DNA from: an uncultured Christensenella sp.
GTDB taxonomy: Bacteria; Bacillota; Clostridia; Christensenellales; Borkfalkiaceae
Direction of reading: 5' to 3'
NCBI GenBank assembly: GCA_910576655.1
Contig: CAJTJC010000004.1
Location: 62,001 to 126,000, forward strand
DNA: 64,000 nt
The notes beneath the pieces are model-generated. The model saw only the letters and a program-made list of their open reading frames with translations, did not search any database and was not told the origin of the DNA. Within the stretch, counting starts at the first letter, position 1. Every line of letters starts with the position of its first letter. Position numbers and translations under genes: made by a program. Positions 7,297 through 13,756 of this stretch are shown piece after piece.

Positions 7297-9044
7297 GCGG
7301 GTATCAGGACAGTTTATTAAATGAACTTATAGTAGACAATTTTGCTGGCGGCGGCGGTGCAAGTATCGGCATTGAACTTGCTGTCGGAAGACCGGTAGAT
7401 ATAGCGGTCAATCACGACGAAGACGCAATCGCAATGCACAAGGTCAACCACCCCTGCACGACGCATTATCAGGAAGATGTGTTTGCGATTGAGCCTGAAA
7501 AGGTTACGGGCGGAAGACCTGTCGGAATCGCGTGGTTTTCACCCGATTGCAAGCATCACAGCAGAGCAAAGGGCGGAGTTCCTGTAAGCAAGAAAATTCG
7601 CGGTCTATCGTGGGTTATTCTTAAATGGGCATTATCGCACGTTGCGCCACGCTGTATCTTTATGGAAAACGTAGAAGAAATCCAGACTTGGGGACCATTG
7701 AAAGAAATTGACGGTAATACATACCCCGATCCCGAACGAAAAGGCGAGACGTTTAACGGATTTATCTCAATGCTCACAAACGGCATCAGTAAAAGTCATC
7801 CTGCATTTGCGGAAGCCTGTGAGTTCTTAAAGATTACGCCTGATAGCGAACAGGGGGACAGACTTGCAAACGGTCTTGGATATAACGTGGACTATAAAGT
7901 TCTCAAAGCCTGCGACTACGGTGCGCCGACAATCCGTAAGCGGTTTTATTTGATAGCGCGTAGAGACGGGCAGCCTATTGTATGGCCAGCGCCTACACAC
8001 GGGAAGGGATTGAAGACGTATAGAACGGCGGCAGAGTGTATTGATTGGTCCATTCCTTGCCCTTCGATATTCGGACGGAAGAAAGACCTTGCGGTTAATA
8101 CTCAACGGCGTATAGCGCGTGGGCTTGATAAGTTTGTTTTGAAGAATCCGCGTCCGTTCATTATGGAGATGAACTACCAAAATACAGCGCAAGACCCTGA
8201 AAAGCCTATGACGACGCAGACGACGGCAAATCATCACTATTTGATAACGCCGGAAATAGTAAGCATCAGCCAGACGGGGAGCGAAAACAGAGCGAGTTCG
8301 GCAAAAGAGCCGTTGAGAACGATATGCGTAAAGAATGAACATTGCGTAACCACGCCGATATTGACGAAGTTCCAGCAGAACAGTCTGGGGCAGCAACCCG
8401 AAAAACCGATTGATACGGTTATGGCGGGTGCGACACGGTTCGGCGCGGTTATGCCGTATCTCACAAAGTATTTCAGTGGCGAGAAGCAAGCGGGAGCGGA
8501 CATAAACGAGCCTGCGCCTACGGTTACGGGAATAGATCACAGCGCGGTAGTTGAAAGTCATCTGTGTGTATTACGGAAGAATACGGACTGCAAAGCAATG
8601 GATGAGCCGTTGCCAACGCTTACGACATCCGCAGGGCATTTTGCGCAGATTACAACGTATATTCAGAAGTACGACGGTTCGCAAAATTTGAAGAACTGGG
8701 ACAAAGTTCGCAAACTCTTGAATGATTATGCCGGGTACAGTATAGCGGAAGATGAAATACTGATTTTAGAAATTAACGGAATACGGCATTTTATAGCGGA
8801 CATCGGTATGCGGATGTTGAAAGCGAAAGAGTTAAAACTTGCGCAGGGATTCCCGATAGATTACGTTATCGACATTGAACCGTATATCGGTAAAAAGTAC
8901 AGCGAAGCAAAGCAGGTAGCAAGACTTGGTAATGCGGTATGCCCACAAGTCGCTACGGCTCTTATTAGAGCAAATTTGGCGGATTTAGCATACAGAAAAC
9001 CTTTATATACAGTCAAAGAATTAAACGCCGCTATGTGCGGATAA
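7293..9044 (+). CDS. Phage-type DNA (cytosine-5) methyltransferase with internal repeats
   Basis: A 583-residue protein. Motif I is VDNFAGGGGASIG (14-26); the catalytic loop is SPDC (83-86, Cys86) in place of the usual PPCQ, as in many phage enzymes; motif VI is ENV (125-127); motif VIII is TIRKRFYLIARR (213-224); motif X is RLGNAVCPQVA (544-554). Residues about 300-450, where target recognition is expected, contain five degenerate units marked by E(K)P followed by a Thr-rich strand, starting near 303, 338, 370, 405 and 437. The start at 7293 overlaps the nucleosidase stop (ATGA). It transfers a methyl group from SAM to C5 of cytosine; the target site cannot be read. Confidence 0.9.
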   Translation: MSGYQDSLLNELIVDNFAGGGGASIGIELAVGRPVDIAVNHDEDAIAMHKVNHPCTTHYQEDVFAIEPEKVTGGRPVGIAWFSPDCKHHSRAKGGVPVSKKIRGLSWVILKWALSHVAPRCIFMENVEEIQTWGPLKEIDGNTYPDPERKGETFNGFISMLTNGISKSHPAFAEACEFLKITPDSEQGDRLANGLGYNVDYKVLKACDYGAPTIRKRFYLIARRDGQPIVWPAPTHGKGLKTYRTAAECIDWSIPCPSIFGRKKDLAVNTQRRIARGLDKFVLKNPRPFIMEMNYQNTAQDPEKPMTTQTTANHHYLITPEIVSISQTGSENRASSAKEPLRTICVKNEHCVTTPILTKFQQNSLGQQPEKPIDTVMAGATRFGAVMPYLTKYFSGEKQAGADINEPAPTVTGIDHSAVVESHLCVLRKNTDCKAMDEPLPTLTTSAGHFAQITTYIQKYDGSQNLKNWDKVRKLLNDYAGYSIAEDEILILEINGIRHFIADIGMRMLKAKELKLAQGFPIDYVIDIEPYIGKKYSEAKQVARLGNAVCPQVATALIRANLADLAYRKPLYTVKELNAAMCG

Positions 9045-9053
9045 GGAGTTATA

Positions 9054-9533
9054 ATGAACACATCAAACGAAGAAAGAATTGATGATATAGACATCATCAA
9101 ACAGGCAATCGAAACCTACGGCATCGACGCGCAAGTCCTTATGGCAATCGAAGAGATGTCTGAACTCACAAAAGCGCTTTGCAAAGAGCGTAGAACGCGA
9201 AACAGTGATGACCTTGCTGTAAGAAGTAAGGTTATTGATAACATCGCAGAAGAAGTTGCAGACGTTCAGATTATGCTCAACCAGATACGATATATATTCG
9301 GCATCAATACCGAAACCGTAGAACATAAGAAAATTGAACGCCTCGCTGATAGGCTTGCGTCGCACGAGCCTTGCCCGATATGCGGACCGTTCAATGAATA
9401 CTGCTCGGAAGAGTTTGACGCATACGTTCCAGTATCAAGCGAGGGCGACATAATGGAACGTGAAGCTGCGCCGGGAGAGGAATGGGTGTATCACGCTAAA
9501 TACTGTCCGAATTGCGGCAGAAAATTATCGTAG
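9054..9533 (+). CDS. MazG-like nucleotide pyrophosphohydrolase with zinc-knuckle tail
   Basis: A 159-residue protein. Residues 20-100 are an all-alpha NTP-PPase (MazG-like) with the metal ligands EExxE (33-37, AIEEMSE) and ExxD (67-70, EEVAD). The C-terminal 50 residues carry CPIC (107-110) and CPNC (151-154), a probable zinc ribbon not found in most MazG proteins. The family hydrolyses NTPs or dNTPs to monophosphates; phage members alter the nucleotide pool or (p)ppGpp-linked responses. Preceded by AAGGAG, 9 bases after the methylase. Confidence 0.8.
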   Translation: MNTSNEERIDDIDIIKQAIETYGIDAQVLMAIEEMSELTKALCKERRTRNSDDLAVRSKVIDNIAEEVADVQIMLNQIRYIFGINTETVEHKKIERLADRLASHEPCPICGPFNEYCSEEFDAYVPVSSEGDIMEREAAPGEEWVYHAKYCPNCGRKLS

Positions 9534-9544
9534 GGAGATACATT

Positions 9545-9832
9545 ATGGAAAGGTTAACATTGCATAATTTAACAAGCGCGTTTGACTACAAAGCTCATAA
9601 CTTAACCAAAGAAGAGGTGGCGGAAGTATATAAGCGACTTGCAGACATCGAGGACAAAATCGAAAGCGGGCAGTTGGTTGACACTACACCATATATTATT
9701 GAAATAAAAAACGAAATCCCGTTTAGGTTCAAGGTTATCAAGCCAACTATACACAGGCGGAATGTAGAAATGTGTAGTAGCAGGGAAAGTGCAGAAGAAC
9801 GCATAAAAAAATTGCAGGAGGCAAAGTTATGA
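9545..9832 (+). CDS. Small hypothetical phage-type protein
   Basis: A 95-residue protein, MERLTLHNLTSAFDY... with VAEVYKRLADIEDKIESGQ, resembling the many small phage proteins of the MERLT.../LADYED type, whose function is unknown. The start at 9545 follows GGGAGATAC; an upstream in-frame ATG at 9512 lies inside the previous gene without a binding site. Its stop overlaps the next start (ATGA at 9829), preceded by AGGAGG. Confidence 0.65.
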   Translation: MERLTLHNLTSAFDYKAHNLTKEEVAEVYKRLADIEDKIESGQLVDTTPYIIEIKNEIPFRFKVIKPTIHRRNVEMCSSRESAEERIKKLQEAKL

Positions 9833-10509
9833 AAGAAACCAAAATAGACTGGTGTGATTGCACAGTTAACCCGGTAGTAGGATGCGAGAACGGTTGCGCG
9901 TATTGCTATGCGGAAAAGCTCAACAAACGCTTTAAGTTTGTAAACGACTGGAAGCATCCACAGTTCTTTGCGGATAGATTGCGACAGTTCTACGAGAAAA
10001 CGCCGAGAAGTATTTTCATCGACAGTATGAGCGACATCGGAACGTGGCAGGACGAGTGGTTGCATAGAGTCCTCTCCGCGATAAACGAAAATCCGCAGCA
10101 CTGGTATTTGGCATTAACCAAAACCAACGTCAATGCACTCGTTAACAGGCTTATGAAATTCCAGCTTTCATCAAACGAACCGCTGCGGCTGTTCATCGGA
10201 AAATCGGTTACAACTCAAAGTCAGGTAAATGCTCTTGTGGAGAATAAGGAAATAACCGACTTTTTGAGCGTAGAGCCTATCCTCGAACATCTCGATATGA
10301 GCGACGCTATTGTTACCACGAGAACAGTAATTATAGGAGCAGAAACGGGAAACAGAAAGGGTAAGGTTATCCCGAAGAAAGAGTGGATAGACGACATAGT
10401 GATGCTTGCGGACTATTTCAAAATCAACGTATTTATGAAGGAAAGCCTGCGCGTAATTATGGGAGATAAGTTCAGGCAAGATAGCTTGCCGTGGGTGGTG
10501 CGAAAATGA
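9829..10509 (+). CDS. DUF5131 (phage Gp37/Gp68) three-Cys radical SAM-like protein
   Basis: A 226-residue protein. The N-terminus, IDWCDCTVNPVVGC, then CENGCAYCYAEKL, gives the family's three-Cys motif C19-x3-C23-x2-C26, as in radical SAM iron-sulfur centres. SIFIDSMSDIG and WYLALTKTN are the other family-typical segments. The substrate of DUF5131/Gp37-Gp68 proteins is not known to me; some members neighbour a TcmP partner, which is absent here. If it cleaves SAM reductively it would release 5'-deoxyadenosine, a substrate of the nucleosidase encoded at 6625 (inference). Confidence 0.82.
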   Translation: MKETKIDWCDCTVNPVVGCENGCAYCYAEKLNKRFKFVNDWKHPQFFADRLRQFYEKTPRSIFIDSMSDIGTWQDEWLHRVLSAINENPQHWYLALTKTNVNALVNRLMKFQLSSNEPLRLFIGKSVTTQSQVNALVENKEITDFLSVEPILEHLDMSDAIVTTRTVIIGAETGNRKGKVIPKKEWIDDIVMLADYFKINVFMKESLRVIMGDKFRQDSLPWVVRK

Positions 10510-10703
10510 GCGGATTTGAACAGATAAAAGAAATGCTTGAGCTGGTTGGTATCAAGGCGGTAGTAGAGAGTATGACGAAACCAGTAACCGAAATGCTACG
10601 ACTAAAACTTGAAGAAATCGGCATCGAGGCAGAAATCAAAATAGACCTTGAGGTTAAGTCAGTTAACCTCGACACATTCAGAAGTAAAGGAGGAAACAAG
10701 TGA
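10506..10703 (+). CDS. Small hypothetical helical protein
   Basis: A 65-residue charged, helical protein (MSGFEQIKEMLELVG...). ATG 10506 overlaps the DUF5131 stop (ATGA); a GTG at 10491 in the same frame is a less likely start. Its stop overlaps the GTG of the following gene. Similar to small phage proteins of unknown role. Confidence 0.55.
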   Translation: MSGFEQIKEMLELVGIKAVVESMTKPVTEMLRLKLEEIGIEAEIKIDLEVKSVNLDTFRSKGGNK

Positions 10704-11107
10704 GAAAGATAGAAACGCCGTTCGGCATCCTCTACATAGAAGAGGAAAACGACAGAGAAGAAACTCATCGTATCAAAATCTACGACAGCGAGATGCGCTA
10801 CTTTGATTATTACAGCCTCGATTATCTCGAAGAGGGTGTAACAATCGCGGAGTTCGTAGAAGAGCAAGTAAAATGGCTCGCCGGGCGCAAAAAGCTCGAC
10901 GACCTACTTGAAGGACTCGGAATAGACAGCTATTCCACAAGCGAAGACTGGACCAACTTGCTCGAAGATATGTATCAGGGACGCGCAAAGCTGGTATACG
11001 GCAAATGGATAGACGAAACCGACGGAAGCGAAATTACGGAACAGGTAGTTATGGATAACGAGTGGGTAAACAAGATAGGAAATACCTACATCTTGGTATG
11101 CGAGTAA
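10700..11107 (+). CDS. Hypothetical element protein, last gene before the boundary
   Basis: A 135-residue acidic protein (MRKIETPFGILYIEEEND...) with a GTG start at 10700 fixed by AAAGGAGG seven bases upstream and by overlap with the previous stop (GTGA). Not recognised. It is the last gene with element-like character; no terminator with a U tract follows it before the tgt promoter. Confidence 0.65.
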   Translation: MRKIETPFGILYIEEENDREETHRIKIYDSEMRYFDYYSLDYLEEGVTIAEFVEEQVKWLAGRKKLDDLLEGLGIDSYSTSEDWTNLLEDMYQGRAKLVYGKWIDETDGSEITEQVVMDNEWVNKIGNTYILVCE

Positions 11108-11209
11108 AAAAGGCTCAAATTCGCACCACAAGGCTTGCAAATTTCAGACACCTATTTATTCAAGCTCGGCAGTAAAGAAAGTCCTACAAGCCACAGGGCA
11201 GTAAAACGC

Positions 11210-11238
11210 TTGCAATTCGGTAACAAATCAATTATAAT
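11210..11238 (+). promoter_or_regulatory. Promoter of tgt
   Basis: TTGCAA (11210-11215), 17-base spacer, TATAAT (11233-11238). The predicted start near 11245 leaves a leader of about 100 bases before the tgt ATG at 11349. Confidence 0.7.
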
Positions 11239-11242
11239 ATAA

Positions 11243-11325
11243 AAGTCCCGTCCAAACGTGGGCGGGGCTTATTATATATATGGTATATGACGTAAATCCT
11301 GCGTCCCGTAAGCATAGGAGACGCA
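11243..11325 (+). promoter_or_regulatory. Structured 5' leader of tgt: two hairpins
   Basis: Hairpin 1: 11243-11253 pairs with 11260-11270 over 11 bp (two G-U pairs) around AAACGT; it lies exactly at the expected 5' end of the mRNA and has no T run, so it is not a normal terminator. Hairpin 2: TGCGTC-CC (11300-11307) pairs with GG-A-GACGCA (11317-11325) around a 9-base loop. No known riboswitch class matched by eye (preQ1-I signature absent). It may stabilise or regulate the tgt mRNA; hairpin 1 could instead be a remnant of the element's end. Confidence 0.5.
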
Positions 11326-11348
11326 ATGTTTATTAAATAAGGTTAATT

Positions 11349-12470
11349 ATGTCAAAATATTTTTCATTCGAATTACAGCATATCGATAAATACACGGGCG
11401 CACGCGCGGGTGTTTTTCACACCCCGCACGGCGATATTTTAACGCCCGTATATATGCCCGTAGGCACTCAGGCGACCGTAAAGGGCGTTTACCCGCGCGA
11501 CTTGAAGGCGGCGGGCTCCAGCATAATACTTTCCAATACCTATCATTTATATATCCGCCCGGGCGACGAGCTTGTTAAAAAGGCGGGCGGTCTGCACAAG
11601 TTTATGAACTGGGACGGCCCCATTCTGACAGACAGCGGCGGCTTTCAGGTATTTTCTTTGACGAAGTTGAACGAAATTACCGACGGGGGCGTGCAGTTCT
11701 CGTCGCACGTCGACGGGTCGAAGCACCTTTTCACGCCCGAGAAGGTAATGTCTATCGAAGAGAACCTCGGCGCGGATATAATAATGCAGTTCGACCAGTG
11801 CAGCGAATACGGCTACACACACGAGCAGGCAAGGCAGGCAATGGAGCGCACGGACAGCTGGTTGAAGCGCTGCGTTGCGGCGAAAACGCGCGAGGACCAG
11901 GCGCTTTTCCCTATAATTCAGGGAAACTTTTACGACGATTTGCGCCTTGAAAGCGTCAAACGCGCAAAGCAGTTTGCGACCGACGGCATAGCTATCGGCG
12001 GTCTTTCCGTCGGCGAGCCCAAGCCGAGAATGTACGAAATTCTCGATTTAATCCGTCCGCACCTTCCCGAAAGCGTTCCCCGCTATTTAATGGGTGTCGG
12101 AAGTCCCGACTGCCTTATCGAGGGCGTAAAGCGCGGCGTGGATATGTTCGACTGCGTGCTTGCTACGCGTATTGCAAGAAACGGCACGGCGTTCACTTCC
12201 AATGGTAAGGTGGTCGCCCGCAACGGCAAGTACCGCGAGGACTTTTCGCCCTTGGACGAAAACTGCGATTGCTACTGCTGCAAGAACTACACCAAGGCGT
12301 ACGTAAGGCACCTTATCAACGTAAACGAAATGCTGTCGGCAATGCTTTTAAGCGTGCACAACATTACCTTCCTGCACAAGCTTATGCGTAATATGCGCGA
12401 GGCGATTTTTGCGGACAGTCTGACCGATTTTGCCGCCGAATTTTACGCGCAATACGGCGATTTTAATTAA
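11349..12470 (+). CDS. tgt: Queuine/preQ1 tRNA-guanine transglycosylase
   Basis: A 373-residue enzyme that exchanges guanine 34 of GUN-anticodon tRNAs for preQ1, on the way to queuosine. Visible: TDSGGFQVFS (94-103, the general acid/base Asp), GGLSVGEP, GVDMFDCVLATR (264-274, nucleophile Asp, probably D268), and a zinc site CDCYCC (306-311) with H337. Length and start agree with the family; AAGG lies before the ATG. In Clostridia tgt usually follows ruvB and queA; here it follows the mobile element. yajC and secDF follow nearby, the classic order. Confidence 0.97.
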   Translation: MSKYFSFELQHIDKYTGARAGVFHTPHGDILTPVYMPVGTQATVKGVYPRDLKAAGSSIILSNTYHLYIRPGDELVKKAGGLHKFMNWDGPILTDSGGFQVFSLTKLNEITDGGVQFSSHVDGSKHLFTPEKVMSIEENLGADIIMQFDQCSEYGYTHEQARQAMERTDSWLKRCVAAKTREDQALFPIIQGNFYDDLRLESVKRAKQFATDGIAIGGLSVGEPKPRMYEILDLIRPHLPESVPRYLMGVGSPDCLIEGVKRGVDMFDCVLATRIARNGTAFTSNGKVVARNGKYREDFSPLDENCDCYCCKNYTKAYVRHLINVNEMLSAMLLSVHNITFLHKLMRNMREAIFADSLTDFAAEFYAQYGDFN

Positions 12471-12517
12471 AATTAAGTGAAAGTTTAATGGAATTGCCTC
12501 AAAGCTTAAAAAAACGC

Positions 12518-12546
12518 TTGCCAAAAAGCGCCAAATAAGATATAGT
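12518..12546 (+). promoter_or_regulatory. Promoter of yajC
   Basis: TTGCCA (12518-12523), 17-base spacer, TATAGT (12541-12546), then TTGGAGAA as ribosome binding site for the ATG at 12576. Confidence 0.7.
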
Positions 12547-12575
12547 TTAAAAAAATTAATTTGGAGAAGATTTAT

Positions 12576-13058
12576 ATGTTAAGTAACCTTTTGGTTGACA
12601 CAACTCAAATTTCTACCTACGTAATTCTAGGCGTGCTTATCGTTGCGATAATCGTAATGTTCGTATTTTCAAGCAGACGCCGCAAAAAGCAGGAAGAGGA
12701 CGCAAAGAGCTTAATCGACGCGGTCAAGCCCGGCAATAAAGTAAAGACTATCGGCGGTATCTGCGGAATAGTCGTTGAAATAGACACCGAGGAAAATACC
12801 TTCGTTCTCGAAACCGGAACAGAGCAGTCGGGTAAATGCTTCATTAAGTTCGACAAGCAGGCAATTTACCAGACCGACGCGGTAGTTGAAAAGGCCGCTC
12901 CCGCAGAGGAAGCGAAAGCCGAAGAGGTTGCCGAAGAGGCTCAGCCCGCAGAGGAAGCGCAGCCCGTCGTCGAGGAAAAACCCGCCGAGACTGCGGAGAC
13001 TTCAACCGAAGAGGTCAAGGAAGAAAAGAAACCCGCTAAAAAGACCAAAAAGAACTAA
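12576..13058 (+). CDS. yajC: Preprotein translocase accessory subunit YajC
   Basis: A 160-residue protein: a single N-terminal membrane segment (STYVILGVLIVAIIVMFVF), basic RRRKKQEED, then the YajC core with VKPGNKVKTIGGICGIVVEI. About 55 residues of Glu/Ala/Lys/Pro-rich low-complexity tail follow, much longer than in typical YajC (~100 residues), ending in KKPAKKTKKN. YajC binds SecDF-YidC around the SecYEG channel. ATG 12576 is chosen over TTG 12561 because the TTG lies within the binding site TTGGAGAA. Confidence 0.93.
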   Translation: MLSNLLVDTTQISTYVILGVLIVAIIVMFVFSSRRRKKQEEDAKSLIDAVKPGNKVKTIGGICGIVVEIDTEENTFVLETGTEQSGKCFIKFDKQAIYQTDAVVEKAAPAEEAKAEEVAEEAQPAEEAQPVVEEKPAETAETSTEEVKEEKKPAKKTKKN

Positions 13059-13067
13059 TAATTTGCA

Positions 13068-13101
13068 AAACCTCCGCATAGATTAAAGCGGAGGTTTTTT
13101 T
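13068..13101 (+). terminator. Intrinsic terminator abutting the next start codon
   Basis: AAACCTCCGC (13068-13077) pairs with GCGGAGGTTT (13088-13097), followed by a T run ending at 13101. The right arm contains GGAGG, the only candidate binding site for the ATG at 13102. Confidence 0.85.
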
Positions 13102-13470
13102 ATGCGCAAAAATATATTTCAGGTAGTCAAGGCGTCGTCTGCTTCGGTAATCGTTTCGCTTATTTTCGTGCTCGTGTTCACGCTTATAATTCAGCTTTTC
13201 AGTCTGCCGCTCGGCGCGGTCAAGCCGGTAAATCAGGTATTCAAAATTCTTTCAATCGTGGTGGGCGGGCTTATTTTCATTCGCGGCGACAAGGGCTGGC
13301 TTAAAGGTATAATTTACGGCTTAATCGCAGTTATCGTCACTTATTTACTGTACGGCGCAATCGCGCATTCGCTTTCCATAAGCTGGAAATTCGCAATAGA
13401 GATACTTCTCGGCGTAGTAAGCGGCGCTATTACTGGAATAATAGCGGTCAATATCAAAAAGAACGCCTGA
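13102..13470 (+). CDS. TIGR04086-type four-helix membrane protein
   Basis: A 122-residue protein with four hydrophobic segments (about 15-37, 48-60, 67-85, 95-115) and short basic ends, matching the TIGR04086 family that in Clostridia commonly sits beside scfA. Function unknown. Its GGAGG lies in the 3' arm of the yajC terminator, so readthrough mRNA would hide the binding site. Confidence 0.75.
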   Translation: MRKNIFQVVKASSASVIVSLIFVLVFTLIIQLFSLPLGAVKPVNQVFKILSIVVGGLIFIRGDKGWLKGIIYGLIAVIVTYLLYGAIAHSLSISWKFAIEILLGVVSGAITGIIAVNIKKNA

Positions 13471-13476
13471 AATTAC

Positions 13477-13505
13477 TTGATTTTTTTATCGCCGCACATT
13501 ATAAT
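13477..13505 (+). promoter_or_regulatory. Promoter of scfA
   Basis: TTGATT (13477-13482), 17-base spacer, TATAAT (13500-13505). A short leader with AAAGGAGA precedes the ATG at 13542. Confidence 0.75.
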
Positions 13506-13541
13506 TATAAACGTAATCCAACCATAAAGGAGATTTTTATT

Positions 13542-13703
13542 ATGATTAAAACGATATCCACCCCCCGTGAAAAGAAAGTTACGGGCTGCGGCGAATGCAG
13601 AAGCACCTGCCAGTCGGCTTGCAAGACCAGTTGCACCGTCGGCAATCAGAGTTGCGAAAGAATTACAAGAGAAGAAAATCCCGAAAAAATTAATAGAAAG
13701 TAA
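13542..13703 (+). CDS. scfA: SCIFF ribosomal peptide precursor (six Cys in forty-five)
   Basis: A 53-residue peptide read directly from the sequence: MIKTISTPREKKVTG leader, then six Cys at 16, 19, 23, 27, 31 and 38 with the family pattern CGEC, CQSACKTSC and GNQSC. SCIFF peptides are near-universal in Clostridia and are modified to contain a Cys-to-Thr thioether by the partner radical SAM enzyme, encoded next. The C-terminal extension after the last Cys (15 charged residues, ERITREENPEKINRK) is longer than in many members. Own promoter and AAAGGAGA binding site. Confidence 0.95.
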   Translation: MIKTISTPREKKVTGCGECRSTCQSACKTSCTVGNQSCERITREENPEKINRK

Positions 13704-13721
13704 TAATAATTAATAAAGAGT

Positions 13722-13746
13722 AAGGAGCAGTAAAACTGCTCCTTTT
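13722..13746 (+). terminator. Hairpin between scfA and scfB (partial terminator)
   Basis: AAGGAGCAG (13722-13730) pairs with CTGCTCCTT (13736-13744) around TAAAA, with only a TTTT run. A weak terminator here would give abundant short scfA mRNA and less scfB mRNA, matching the need for more substrate than enzyme. Confidence 0.65.
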
Positions 13747-13756
13747 AACTGTCGTA

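Larger units (their letters stand above)
1..11200. mobile_element. Right-hand part of an integrated prophage or integrative element
   Basis: All genes here are on the + strand, mostly short, and overlap at stop/start codons. Their families are typical of phages and integrative elements: MPNWC/Api92-like, PemK, XRE, DUF4942 methylase, phage-type C5 methylase, MazG, DUF5131. The sequence is visibly poorer in GC and in CGC/GCG codons than the housekeeping genes beginning at tgt. No integrase, terminase, portal, relaxase or att repeat can be seen, so prophage versus integrative conjugative or mobilizable element cannot be decided. The left end lies outside the window. The right boundary is placed between the last element gene (ends 11107) and the tgt promoter (11210). 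Confidence 0.6.

Noticed and set aside
11108..11210. tRNA or attachment-site repeat at the element boundary
   Set aside because: No cloverleaf or direct repeat could be found by reading this stretch; the left end is outside the window.
11243..11348. PreQ1-I riboswitch before tgt
   Set aside because: The short hairpin plus A-rich pseudoknot tail of the class was not found; only two simple hairpins are present.
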